From Neostapfia colusana (lineage: Eukaryota > Streptophyta > Magnoliopsida > Poales > Poaceae), in assembly GCA_030760725.1 (NCBI GenBank), contig JASWHV010000004.1, positions 58,309,136 to 58,373,135 of the forward strand: a stretch of 64,000 nt of DNA, in the 5' to 3' direction. This document shows positions 21,840 to 32,581 of this stretch, piece by piece. A program made the position numbers and the translations under genes. Under the pieces are notes generated by a model. That model made no database searches, was not told where the DNA came from, and was given only the letters and a program-made list of their open reading frames with translations. Numbering within the stretch: the stretch's first letter is position 1; every line of letters starts with the position of its first letter.

Positions 21840-22375
21840 CACGGTGATGAGCTCCGGAGGCTCCACGTGTCCTCCGGGGCCTGGTGTCTCCTTTCCTGCA
21901 GAGACGAGCTCCGGTTGTGCCGCGTGTCAAACGAGCGAGACCTCCCTCTTCTTCGGAGGTGAGCTCCGCGCACGCCACGTGTTGGCGCCGGTCTTCCCTC
22001 TCTTCTTTCCTCAGGGACGGCTCCGAGGTCAACATGTGTTCAGCAGCGACAGATCTCCCGGAGATAAGCTCCGGTGGCGACACGTGTTCGATAGATCCGG
22101 ACTTCTCTGAGATGGCTCCGAGATCGACACGTACCCCGCGCGACTGGTCCTCTGATTTCCATGAGGACTAGCTCCGAGGATGACACGTGTCTTGCGGAAA
22201 TGCCTTCGCTTCCTCTGCAGAGGCTAGCTCCGTGGGCAACACGTGTCCCACAGGATCGGACCTCTCCCCTTTGTGGCGACGAGCCCCGAACCTGCCACGT
22301 ACCTCTTTCAGCGGCAAACTTCTCCCCATCTCGCAGGGACAAGCTCCAAACACGCCACGTGGCCAGCGGCTGTGG
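21840..22375 (-). repeat. Tandem array of about ten 46-58-bp units with ACGTG cores (T2 U3)
   Basis: Each unit has a GAGCTCCG-like block followed, about 8 bases later, by a (C/A)CACGT(G/A)-like site. ACGTG or close variants lie near 21865, 21920, 21976, 22033, 22081, 22128, 22182, 22240, 22297 and 22357; one more CACGTG is at about 21808. The array lies in U3, upstream of the TATA box. Such cores are binding sites of plant bZIP (ABRE) and bHLH (G-box) factors. Confidence 0.8.
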
Positions 22376-22510
22376 TAAGTTGTCTTCGGCGCTCTCGGAG
22401 GGCTTTATTGGCTATTCTTTTGATAATTCTCTCTGTTCCTATTTTTCATTAGAATGTTTCCTCTTCATAGAACATGAACATATGCTGACACCCGAGGCGA
22501 GGGTGTCACA

Positions 22511-22525
22511 AATCTACCCCCCTTA
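22511..22525 (-). promoter_or_regulatory. Polypurine tract of T2
   Basis: On the - strand it reads AAGGGGGGTAGATTT directly before the 3' LTR start TGTGACACCC. Confidence 0.8.
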
Positions 22526-25099
22526 AATTGAATCTCGCCCTCGAGATTTGTTAGTAGGAAATAAATGGGGGAATTCCACCTTGATATCCTCTTCACGCTC
22601 CCATGTGGCCTCAGCTTCGGTGTGATGGCTCCATTGTACCTTGCACCATCGAATCACCTTGTTTCGGGTGACCCTTTCCTTTACGTCCAAGATTCGGACA
22701 GGGTGTTCTGCGTAAGTCAGGTCCTCTTGAAGTTCAAGCTCCTCCATTGACACTTGTTCCTCTGCCACTCTCAAGCACTTCTTGAGCTGGGATACATGAA
22801 ACACGTCATGTACGTCGGAGAGGTGGTTTGGGAGCTCTAGTTGGTAGGCTACTTCTCCTCGCTTGTCCAAAATCTTAAATGGTCCGATGTAGCGAGGTGC
22901 TAGCTTGCCTTTGACGTTGAAGCGTCGTTGGCCTCGGATAGGTGATACCTTAAGGTATACGAAGTCTCCCACTTCAAAGGTCAACTTCCTACGCCTATTG
23001 TCCGCATAGCCTTTCTGTCGTGACTGGGAAGCCTTTAAGTTCTCCCATATCGTTTGGACCTGCTTTTCAGCTTCTTGTAGTACTTCGGGTCCAAACACCT
23101 GGTTCTCTCCAGTCTCGTTCCAGAATAGTGGCGTTCTACACCGTCTACCATATAAGGCTTCGAAAGGCGACATCTTTAAGCTAGCTTGATACCTGTTGTT
23201 ATAGGAGAACTCGGCATACGGTAAACTCCTATCCCAACTACGCCCATGTTTTAAGGCGCAAGCTCTCAACATGTCCTCCAAAATTTGGTTCGTCCTTTCG
23301 GTTTGTCCATCTGTTTGTGGGTGGTAGGCGGAGCTAAAATCCAGTCGTGTACCCATGGTTTTCTGCAGCTTCCTCCAGAATCTAGAGGTAAATTGAGAAC
23401 CTCGATCTGAGACTATCCTCTTCGGAATTCCGTGACGGCACACGATCTGCTCCATGTACAACTCTGCCAATTGTGCAACGTTATAACTGGTTTTTACCGG
23501 AAGAAAATGGGCAGTTTTCGTTAATCGGTCCACAATGACCCAGATGGAGTCGCATCCCGACTGAGTACGTGGTAATCCGACGATGAAGTCCATACTGATG
23601 TCCTCCCATTTCCATTCGGGTATTCTCAAAGGTTGCAACAATCCAGCGGGTTTTTGATGTTCGGCCTTTACCCGTTGGCATGTGTCGCATAGGGCAACGT
23701 ATTCGGCTATATCCCTCTTCATACCATCCCACCAATAACAAGTTTTCAAGTCCTTGTACATTTTGGTGCTTCCTGGATGTATGGAATAGGGTGAATCATG
23801 TGCCTCCTTCAATATCATGTCACGGAGGTGTCTTATGTTCGGCACACAAATCCTTTTTCCTAGCCAAAGCGTACCCTTTTCATCCTCCTTGAAATCCTTC
23901 TCTATTTCTTGTCGGATTCTTTCCTTGATCTCCTTGATTTCCTCGTCCGTTGCTTGGCCCTCTCTTATTTCTTGCTCCAATGGGAAGTGGATCTCCATTA
24001 TCTCCACGTTATTCAAGAATCCGAGGTGTAACCGTTCGAACTCCTTCCGTAGTTCGGGTGGTAGCTCCCGAACCGTGAGTTGGTGACATGCTCCCTTTCT
24101 GCTCAATGCGTCTGCTACTACATTGGCCCTCCCGGGGTGGTAGTTGATTCCCACATCATAATCCTTGATGAGTTCTAACCATCGACGTTGCCTCAAATTC
24201 AAGTCTGTTTGTGTAAATATGTACTTGAGGCTTTTATGATCCGTATAGATCTCACATCGATGTCCAAGGATATAATTTCTCCAAATCTTCAATGCATGCA
24301 CCACTGCTGCTAGCTCCAAGTCCTGTGTAGGATAGTTAAGCTCGTGCTTCTTTAATTGTCGTGAGGCATAGGCTACCACTTGTCCTTCCTGCATGAGTAC
24401 ACATCCGAGCCCTTGTCTGGATGCGTCACAATATATGTCAAAGCTCTTGCTTACGTCTGGCAATACCAGAACTGGTGCTGTGGTTAGCCTTTTCTTGAGT
24501 TTCTCAAAACTTTCTTGGCAGGCTTGTGTCCATTGAAAGACTTTTCCCTTCATTAGCAACTCTGTCATAGGTTTTGCTATCTTAGAGAAGTCTTTAATGA
24601 AGCGCCGATAGTATCCTGCCATCCCAAGGAAACTCCGAATATCCCTCACGCTCTTCGGTTGGTCCCACTTCAGAACATCTCTCACCTTTCCAGGATCAAC
24701 CGATACCCCTTCCTTGGAGATAATGTGGCCTAGGAAAGATATTTCCTTTAGCCAAAATTGACACTTGTTGAGCTTGGCAAACAATTGATGCTCATGCAAC
24801 TTCAGCAAGGTCAATCTCTGATGTTCTTCATGCTCCTCCTCACTTTTTGAATACACCATAATGTCATCGATGAAAACCACGACGAACTTGTCCAAGTATT
24901 CCATGAAAACCTTGTTCATAAGGTACATGAAGTATGCGGGTGCATTCATCAATCCAAAAGACATAACGGTATATTCATATGAACCATACCATGTCCGAAA
25001 GGCTGTCTTAGGTATATCGGAGGGCTTAATCTTCAGCTGGAAGTATCCCGACCGAAGAACTTTGATGTTGAGCTCCAGAATTGGTTTTGCTTTTAGCAT
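22523..25099 (-). CDS. T2 pol, N-terminally truncated but open: RT, RNase H, integrase, chromodomain
   Basis: 858 codons without a stop. Order: reverse transcriptase from LRSGYFQLKIKPSDI with intact FIDDIMVYSK; RNase H with IYCDASRQGLGCVLMQ and YTDHKSLKYIFTQ; integrase zinc finger (HPGSTKMYKDL, CDTCQRVKAE), core (ISMDFIVGLP, SDRGSQF, AYHPQTDGQTERTNQIL); then a C-terminal chromodomain-like end (VQWSHHTEAEATWE, EFPHLF). The first about 12 residues (24.. codons before LRSGY) do not match the family, so the real sequence is cut there. This is the least damaged pol in the window; a chromodomain would bind methylated histone tails and steer integration to heterochromatin. Confidence 0.85.
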   Translation of the reverse strand: MLKAKPILELNIKVLRSGYFQLKIKPSDIPKTAFRTWYGSYEYTVMSFGLMNAPAYFMYLMNKVFMEYLDKFVVVFIDDIMVYSKSEEEHEEHQRLTLLKLHEHQLFAKLNKCQFWLKEISFLGHIISKEGVSVDPGKVRDVLKWDQPKSVRDIRSFLGMAGYYRRFIKDFSKIAKPMTELLMKGKVFQWTQACQESFEKLKKRLTTAPVLVLPDVSKSFDIYCDASRQGLGCVLMQEGQVVAYASRQLKKHELNYPTQDLELAAVVHALKIWRNYILGHRCEIYTDHKSLKYIFTQTDLNLRQRRWLELIKDYDVGINYHPGRANVVADALSRKGACHQLTVRELPPELRKEFERLHLGFLNNVEIMEIHFPLEQEIREGQATDEEIKEIKERIRQEIEKDFKEDEKGTLWLGKRICVPNIRHLRDMILKEAHDSPYSIHPGSTKMYKDLKTCYWWDGMKRDIAEYVALCDTCQRVKAEHQKPAGLLQPLRIPEWKWEDISMDFIVGLPRTQSGCDSIWVIVDRLTKTAHFLPVKTSYNVAQLAELYMEQIVCRHGIPKRIVSDRGSQFTSRFWRKLQKTMGTRLDFSSAYHPQTDGQTERTNQILEDMLRACALKHGRSWDRSLPYAEFSYNNRYQASLKMSPFEALYGRRCRTPLFWNETGENQVFGPEVLQEAEKQVQTIWENLKASQSRQKGYADNRRRKLTFEVGDFVYLKVSPIRGQRRFNVKGKLAPRYIGPFKILDKRGEVAYQLELPNHLSDVHDVFHVSQLKKCLRVAEEQVSMEELELQEDLTYAEHPVRILDVKERVTRNKVIRWCKVQWSHHTEAEATWEREEDIKVEFPHLFPTNKSRGRDSI

Positions 25100-25285
25100 G
25101 GTCTAAATCAGGTTGAAATGGAAACTGGTCAGGGCTGTCATATTGGACAACAGATAAGCAGTCAAATTAGTTTAAGTTTGAGCTATGTTTCCAAGTTTTA
25201 TGAGTTCAATGACATGTTTTATGTTATAACTCAAGGGTTTACTGTTCAAATAACTATTTGACATTTCTCAAATATGTTTTTACAG
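25067..25285 (+). other. T2/T3 junction and T3 leader with a 3' splice-site-like end
   Basis: Between the broken reverse transcriptase of T2 and the T3 accessory ORF. AT-rich and non-coding; it ends TTTTTACAG directly before ATG at 25286, as expected of an intron 3' end. No T3 5' LTR or primer-binding site is present. Confidence 0.5.
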
Positions 25286-26272
25286 ATGACAGCGGATAGA
25301 CAGTTGGAGAACAGGTGGGTGGTGTCCCACTGTTCTCACTGCAGCGGCTATCCGGAAGCATTGAGGCAAATGCTTCAATATTTCGGGTACAGCAAGATGC
25401 CGCAGTACTTTGCCAAATAAGAAGGCGAGGAGGGAAATAAGACGTGGATGATCCATGTCGAAGTTCCTGCAGGGCCTACGCCACCCGGTTGGGCGCCGTT
25501 CACCGTTACAGTGAGAGGTAGACAACCGGAGGGAATGTGGCAAGTGGCAGCCCGCGACACCATGTCGTGTTTCTTCCAACTACACGTGAGAGCTATGGAG
25601 GGCACTCCATACGCGCTCGTTCCGGTGGAGGGACGGGCTAATCACATGTGGGAAGGGAGGTACATGGAGGCAACAGATCCGGGTTGCCCAAGGTACAATA
25701 TCGCGGAGGCGAATCTTAGTCTCCAGTTGAGGGCGGGAAAGGCTGTGATGGATAGCCAAGCTGTTCATACGGAATGTCTCGCTTTGAAGCTCAAGGAGAA
25801 CACAAGCCATGGAGAACATTTCGAGAGTGCTCACAGCGCACTCGGCAATGTGCTCCTTCCAACGATAAAGCGACTGAATGAGCAACACAATCAGTTGGAT
25901 CGTCTGAAGAAGGTGAAGAGAAAAAGCCGTGTCGACATCACGGCTTTGCAACAACAGGTGCAGGCTCTGACCCAGCAGAACGAGGTCCTTACTCAAGAGC
26001 GGGATGACGCTATTGAGGAGGGGCAAGGCTGGGAAGAGGACTACAACCAAGCCATGGATGAGGTGCACGCGTTGCAGGACCTCGTACCTCCGGTAAAGGG
26101 CATACCGTTGGTAGGTGCTGTACCCGTGGTTTTGGAATGGGAGAACCGAAGCCGGAAGAGGAGGTTGTGGACCCTGAGCCACCAGCAGAGGTACCGGAGG
26201 AGGACGACCCGCAGGAGGTCGAGTTCTAGTCCGAGTAGGAGGTTACCGTTGCCGAGTAGGGCAGCTGGGTGA
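25286..26272 (+). pseudogene. Accessory ORF of T3 upstream of gag, with C-terminal coiled coil
   Basis: Starts at ATG right after TTTTTACAG. The first 44 codons (ending MPQYFAK) stop at TAA 25418-25420, and the same frame continues with an ATG at 25448. The N-terminal third (HVEVPAG, FTVTVRG, then an Ala-containing helix near VAARDTMSCFF) has the strand-strand-helix order of a double-stranded-RNA-binding fold; this is inference. Residues about 190-260 are a Glu/Gln-rich coiled coil. A Glu/Pro-rich acidic tail is found in the next frame, ending 26227-26229, so a frameshift near 26130 is likely. Related proteins occur in many grass Tekay-like elements; their function is unknown to me. Confidence 0.65.
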
Positions 26273-26511
26273 TGTAAGTCAAACTTTTGTAATCGGTGAC
26301 ATGTCATGTAGACAGTAGTGTATGTATAGGTAGTGACGACATGAGCACGACTTCTCGGAGATCTGAGACTAATGTATCTTATATAAAGTTTATGCTTTAT
26401 CAATATATGTGAATATTGTGCAAATTATTCATGCGTCACTTTAAATACCTACTGTTTCATACGGAATTTTAAGTATGACATGTGCGGATCGCTGCTGTGT
26501 TGAATTTCAAA
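26273..26511 (+). other. Spacer between accessory ORF and gag (T3)
   Basis: About 240 bp, AT-rich; contains TATATAAAG near 26378. No coding frame is supported. Confidence 0.5.
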
Positions 26512-27318
26512 ATGACTCGTACTCGTGCCAACCCGGACGTTGGGGGTTCCAGTCAGGGGGGAGAGACCTCCCAACAGCCTCCCGAGGACTCCTTGGGACA
26601 GCGACAGCAGCAACAGCAACAGCAACAACCGCCACCGCCACCGCCAATGGTTACTTTGGCTGACATCGTGGCGGCGATGGCGGGATCTCATCAGCAGCAC
26701 AAGGAGTTGCTGCAAACTTTCATTGCAAATATGTCTCGACCAGAGAGGCGTCAAGATCGTGAGGAGCGCCAACAGAGATCCTACTCCGACTTTCTGGCTA
26801 CTCATCTCCCGGTATTCTCAAGGGCGGATGAACCCCTCGATGCGGATAACTGGCTCTGCACGATGGAAATGAAGTTCGGGCTGCTCCAAGTAAGTGAGCA
26901 GCGCAAGACTCAGTTCACGGTCCATCAGCTCCAGGGATCCGCGAGCGCTTGGTGGGTGAACTATTGTGCTTTGTAGCCCACCGAGCGAGTTATCACCTGG
27001 GCAGAATTCTGGACGGTCTTCAGGGCCTATCACATACCGCCGGATCTCATGAAGAGGAAGACGCAGGAGTTCTTACGCCTGCAGCAAGAGAGCCGGAACA
27101 CGCTGGAATACTCCAGTGCGTTCAATGATCTTGCGCTCTACGCGTTGTATCACGCTGGTACCGACGAGAAGCGGCGGGATCATTTCTACCAGGGGCTTAA
27201 CCCGCTCCTGAAGGACAAGCTGGTGATGTTCAATCGTGGCAGCCTTAATGACACTATTGATGCTGCGATTGTTCAGGAGGACTCTGGCAAGGAGTTAGCG
27301 GTGGCGGAAAGGAAGTGA
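26512..27318 (+). pseudogene. gag of T3 (Tekay-like)
   Basis: I choose ATG 26512 (MTRTRANPD), which gives the usual N-terminus; an upstream in-frame ATG at 26482 is less likely. A Gln/Pro-rich run (Q8P6) is followed by the gag core (FSRADEPLDADNWL, then QLQGSASAWWVNY, HIPPDLMKRK). In-frame stops are TAG 26974-26976 and TGA 27316-27318. The frame continues downstream into the zinc-knuckle and pol sequence, so gag and pol were one frame. Confidence 0.85.
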
Positions 27319-30300
27319 AGCGCGCCACAAAGCAGCGGAGAAGGAGATGGTCCTTCTAAAAAATACCGGATTGTGAATCACCCACCATCGGGTCCATGCT
27401 GGCAGCCAAAACAGAGGCCGATGCCATTCCGCAGTCGGCCATATTCTCCACCGGCATTCCGGCCGGCACTGCCAGTACCACCTCTGCAGCAACAACAACA
27501 ACAGTGGGCGATGCCACGTGCGTATGCACCTCAGCAGCGCATGCCGGGCTTTCGTCCCCCAAGCACCGGCCAAGCAGCAGCCACATGCTACAAATATGGT
27601 CGTCCAGGACACTTCGCCAACAATTGTCCTGAGAGTCAAGGCGGCGGATTTGCACCACAACTTCCGGGGAGGAATCAGCCCCGGAACCCCACTAATGCGC
27701 GGCGGGCAAACCCTGGGCCCGGCACCGTCCACCAACTTGCCATAGAGGACGTGCCAAAGGGTGAACCAATCCTTGCGGGTATGTTCCAACTCCACCAACA
27801 TCCCGCCATAGTATTATTTGATTCAGGCGCCACGCACAATTTTATTAGCCAAGCATTCATTGCTAAATATAGCTTGCAAATACTACCCACCGATAGTCCA
27901 TATTTGATTTGTTCACCAGGTGGGAAGATTTCAGCAAGCATGATGGTTTCCAAAGTACCATTATGCTTAGCGGGTAGAGTGTACCCTACGTCTCTCATAA
28001 TTTTAGAGGGACAAAAGGTCGATGTCATCCTAGGGATGTCGTGGTTAACCCGCCATGGCGCTATTTTAGACACCGTCCTCCGGGTCTTGCATTTACACCC
28101 AGAAATGCACGAGTCACATTCATTATTTCTGGACAGTCCAGAAATAAAACTTCCAAGTGTGTATCAATCCACAACCATCAGACTGGAAGACATTCCAGTA
28201 GTCCGTGAGTTTCCTGACATGTTCCCGGATGATTTAACGGGGATGCCACCCGATAGGGAGGTGGAGTTCAAGATTGAACTTACACCGAAAACTATGCCAA
28301 TATCCCGAAGGCCGTACAAGATGGCGCCCAAGGAGTTGGCTGAACTGAAGACTCAGCTAACGGACCTGTTGGAGAAGGGTTTTATTAGGCCGAGCTCCTC
28401 ACCATGGGGCTGTTCGGCATTATTCGTGAAGAAGAAAGACGAGACGTTGCAGCTTTGCGTGGACTATCGTCCACTAAACGCCGTAACCATCAAGAAAATG
28501 TACCCGTTGCCATGGATCAACATGTTGTTTGATCAGTTGGTCGAAGCAAAGATCTTTTCCAAGATGGACATAAGATCCGGGTACCATCAGATTAAGATAC
28601 GGGCTGAGGATATTCCGAAGACGGCTTTCTCGACGAGGTATGGACTTTCTGAGTACCTGGTCATGTCCTTCGGCCTCACCAACGCTCCAGCTCATTTCAT
28701 GTACTTAATGAACTCGGTACTCATGCCGGATCTGGACAAGTTTGTCGTGATCTTCATCAACGACATATCGGTATATTCCAAGTCGGAGGAACAACACAAG
28801 AAGCATCTGCGTATAGTCTTGCAACGGCTGCGGGATCACAAGCTATACGCGAAATTCAGCAAGTGTGAATTCTTGATATCGGAAGTGCCTTTTCTCGGGC
28901 CTATCATCTCAGCGGAGGGCATCGCTGTAGACCCGAGTAAAATCACACAAGTGCTGAATTGGAAGTCCCCGAGAACTGTTCACGAGGTACGGAGTTTCCT
29001 TGGACTTGCGGGATATTATCGGAGGTTCATTCCAAACTTCTCAATGATTGCCAAGCCTATGACGGAGCTGCTGAAGAAGGCTACCAAATATGTTTGGAGT
29101 CCAGCATGTGAAGCAGCGTTCAAGGCATTAGTGAAGCACCTAACATCAGCACCGGTTTTGGCGCAGCCAGACACAACAAAACCGTTCGATGTGTACTGCG
29201 ATGCATCCGGCATTGGGCTCAGATGTGTGCTGATGCAAGACCGAAGAGTGGTTGCGTATGGATCACGGCAGCTCAGAAACCATGAGCAGAATTATCCAAC
29301 TCACGACTTGGAGCTCGCTGCCGTGGTGCTTACACTTAAAATGTGGAGGCACTACCTACTCGGTAACCTCATGCATTTATATACCGACCACAAAACACTC
29401 AAGTACATATTCACTCAGAAAGAGCTGAACATGAGGCAGCGAAGATGGTTAGAGTTGATAAAGGATTACGAAATAGAGATCCATTATCACCCCGGCAAGG
29501 CAAACGTAGTGGCGGATGCGCTGAGTCGCAAGTCACACATCAACAATCTGACCATCACACCGTTGGAAGAGAGTGAGCCACCATTGCATGTGATTCTACA
29601 TGGAGCTCTCTACAACTTAGCTTTGATCCCCACCATCCGTGAGGAGATAGCGGCAGCTCAGAAACATGACAAAGGCATGTCGCATTTGCGGAGACGTATA
29701 GACAGTAGGGAGCTGAAATGTTTCCGGAAAGACGGAGACGGCGTCCTATGGTTCCAGGACCGGATGGTCGTACCCCGTAACCCGGAGTTACGGAAGAAAA
29801 TCTTTGATGAGGCTCACTTGTCAAAGTTTTCTATTCACCCCGGTAGCAACAAAATGTATCAAGAACCTAGAAGCAAATTTTGGTGGAAACGGATGAAGCG
29901 GGAGATCGCAAAGTACGTGTCCGAGTGTGATACATGTCGAAGGGTGAAGGCAGATCATATGTGGAAACCGGGACTGCTACAACCACTGGGCGTTCCTGCC
30001 TGGAAGTGGGAAGACGTGAGCATGGACTTCATCGTCGGTTTACCCACCACTCTTCAGAAGCATGATTCTGTGTGGGTGATCGTCGACCGGCTCACCAAAT
30101 TTGCCCATTTCATCCCGGTCAATACCAACTACAACGCCAAGAAGTATGCTTAATTGTACATCTCACGGATCCTATGCTTATACGGCGTACCACGCACTAT
30201 CATATTGGATCGGGGCACTTTATTTGTGTCCCGTTTTTGGGAGCAGCTACACGCTGCGTTGGGGACGAAGCTGATCCTAGTTCAGCATACCACCCGCAGA

Positions 30301-31073
30301 CGGATGGGCAAACCGAGCGGGTAAATCAAATTTTAGAAGATATGCTACGAGCTCGTGCTATCAACCACAGCAAGAATTGGGATGATCACTTGCCGTTGGC
30401 CGAGTTCTCGTACAACAATGGGTACCAAGTCAGCATCAAGATGGCGCCTTATGAGGCGCTATACGGGAGAAAATTCCGCACACCACTGAATTGGTGTGAG
30501 TCTGGCGAAAGGGTCTCCTTCGGGATTGATATTGTCAACAACGCGGAGGAAAAGGTTCGGCTGATCCAAGCGAACCTAAAAGCCGCCCAATCCCGACAGA
30601 AACAATATGCGGACCGGAGAAGACACCCATTACAGTTCGAAGTCGGGGATCACGTATATCTACGTGTGTCTCCAATGAAGGGCGTGAACAGATTCGGGGT
30701 GAGGGGAAAGTTAGCACCCTGATTCATCGGTATATTTCAGATTACCGAAAGATGTGTATCGGTAGCATACCGGCTGAAATTACCAGAAGTACTTTCCGGT
30801 GTGCACGACGTTTTTCACATCTCCCAGCTGAGGAAGTGTCTCAAGCTATCAACTACCATTCAGCTGGAGGATATAGAAGAACTGAAACCGGATCTCACGT
30901 ATCGGGAGGAACCGGATCAGACTATTGATGAAAAGGCCCAAACCACATGCAACCGTACGTTGTGGTTCTACAAAGTTCTATGGAGTAATAACTCTGTGGA
31001 CGAAGCGACATGGGAGAGCGAAGGATTTCTTCGCGCGAACTACCCCAACTTTTTCACGTCGCATATACGGTAA
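27319..31073 (+). pseudogene. pol of T3: zinc knuckle, protease, RT, RNase H, integrase, chromodomain
   Basis: Zinc knuckle CYKYGRPGHFANNC has lost one Cys (Tyr codon 27595-27597). Protease: LFDSGATHNFISQ near 27818. Reverse transcriptase: KMDIRSGYHQIKI; the catalytic FIDD is FIND (Asn codon 28759-28761). RNase H: YCDASGIGLRCVLMQ, YTDHKTLKYIFT. Integrase: VSMDFIVGLP, then TAA at 30151-30153, a one-base deletion near 30270, AYHPQTDGQTERVNQ, and TGA at 30720-30722. The end (VDEATWESEGFLRANYPNFF) is a chromodomain-like tail. The pol is dead several times over. It is closest to T1, with which it shares the TAA. Confidence 0.9.
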
Positions 31074-31104
31074 TGTTTCCACCGTCCTCTCTCTCTCATT
31101 TTCA

Positions 31105-31109
31105 CTTTA
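31105..31109. repeat. TSD (left), CTTTA
   Basis: Matches 34537-34541; the pair flanks the solo LTR M2. Confidence 0.9.
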
Positions 31110-31356
31110 TGTCACACCCGGTTTTTCCGAAGAACAACCAAGTGAATAACACATGTATGCCAGGATCATTTTCTCATACATGTGATGACAAATAGTGAAG
31201 CATCATTTATTACAAGCCAGGTGTCTAATATAATTAAGTCTTACATAGCAAATGTCTCGATGGACAATAATAAGTTCATCACAAGTAAATAAACTAGCAG
31301 CGGAATATTATTCTTTAGAGCTCCATCATAGGCGTTGCCCGGGAGTCTCCATGAAC

Positions 31357-31415
31357 TTAGAAACCTTCTTCGGGTCCAAAGTCTTGGTCATTATACACCA
31401 CCTCATTGTCTTGAC
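31357..31415 (-). other. Predicted LTR coding exon 3 (M2), 59 nt
   Basis: Follows GCTGCTCAG on the - strand. Reads QDNEVVYNDQDFGPEEGF then TAA (31357-31359). The peptide is identical to that of M4 although the stop codon differs (TAG in M4). Confidence 0.6.
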
Positions 31416-32512
31416 CTGAGCAGCAATATAAACCAACAAATATGCAAGGTTGAGTACCAAGGGTACTCAGCAAGTGTGGGAAAATTATATCATGCATGGC
31501 TAGAACAAGGAGAGGTTGAACTCATGGTTAAAGCACTATGCAATTAATTCCTATCACCTTAGCTTTTTAAGCACCTACATTACTACATAGATGAAATGGT
31601 CCCAAGCTCCCATACCCTCATCATAATCAAATAACCATAACATCATTTCCGATGTTAAGCTTCCCGCTTAACATTCACAACTTCCAAAACCATCAGCCCT
31701 CTAATCATGAATAAGTCCAAGCCGCTCTTGACCGTGAGCACGGCTGTCATGACAGTTTTGACTCTGCAGAGTTTGTACCACTGTACCCACATGTAGTGAT
31801 TTCATCCCCCGTTGCCGGGTGGACTAAAAGAACCTCCATTATGCCAGTGGATACGAACCACATTCACACTTCCCAGGTGTGTAGCCAGGAGATCACTACG
31901 AAGCCTTTACAAAGGGATTCCCGACGAGCGTGGGCCCACTGAGGTTTCACCCCTAACAGCATAAAAGAGGCTCCAACCCCGCTGCAGTGGCCCCCTCTTG
32001 AGCCTTGCGGTTCATATGGTAGTCTAGCTGACACCTACTCCCCGCACCATCCAACACACCCATACTACGCCGGGGATACACCTAATTAATTGGCCAAGCT
32101 GCCCCATCTCAGCATGTGGTTGGCACTGTAAAGCCAGGTTACATGCTCCATGAACCGGTCCTTAGGATCCAGGCAAGTACTAAACACAAACCCGAGTCTC
32201 GTGCACCCAACACACAACCAAAACATCCAACTTGCCTTGATCCCTACCTCTACATAACTCATAATATCTCATTCAAGAGTATGGTAGAAATAAATTGATG
32301 ATCTCATATCCCAAATATCCCATTCTAAGCATGGCTAAGCATATGCATAATAATAAATGAAATGATAAAATAAATCCCAACCCAAGCTACAAGGAAACAA
32401 GGTGATGCAATTCTAGGGAAACTTCCTAGCATGGGTTTCATATTTAACTTGACATGCAAATAATTCTATCTACACATCCTAGCATAGGATCAAAGTGGTC
32501 AAGGACACTTGC

Positions 32513-32581
32513 CTCCTTCTTGCTGCTCTTGAAATGGGTAGTCCTGGTCTTGGAAAGGAATAACTTGCTCTTGAGCAGGTT
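32513..32581 (-). other. Predicted LTR coding exon 2 (M2), 69 nt
   Basis: On the - strand it follows GATGTAG and reads (phase 1) EPAQEQVIPFQDQDYPFQ and ends QEQQEG. GC donor GGAG/GCAAGTG. Intron 2 is 31416-32512 (1,097 bp). Confidence 0.6.

Larger units (their letters stand above)
19535..22510 (-). repeat. 3' LTR of T2 (2,976 bp)
   Basis: Ends are TGTGACGCCC and GGGTGTCACA on the + strand. In its own orientation: U3 with a tandem ACGTG-containing array (22375-21840), TATAAATA box, transcribed leader, then two predicted acidic exons (21192-21112 and 19863-19814) around a 1,248-bp GC-AG intron containing the palindromic block (20364-20393). Confidence 0.85.
19535..25066 (-). mobile_element. 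T2: Tekay-like chromovirus, 5'-truncated, with complete 3' LTR
   Basis: Read leftwards: pol from inside reverse transcriptase (about 25066) to the stop near 22523, polypurine tract at 22511-22525 and 3' LTR 22510-19535 (2,976 bp; TGTGACACCC to GGGCGTCACA). Left flank CACAA. The gag, protease, primer-binding site and 5' LTR are missing; the sequence changes to the T3 leader around 25066-25100. The C-terminal chromodomain and LTR length support Tekay/Del. Confidence 0.85.

Noticed and set aside
21456..21962. 168-codon ORF and several overlapping ORFs on both strands to 22526
   Set aside because: They run through the T2 U3 and the ACGTG array; their shared residues come from the tandem repeat, not from a protein.
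25580..26182. 200-codon ORF on the - strand
   Set aside because: Shadow of the T3 accessory ORF on the opposite strand.
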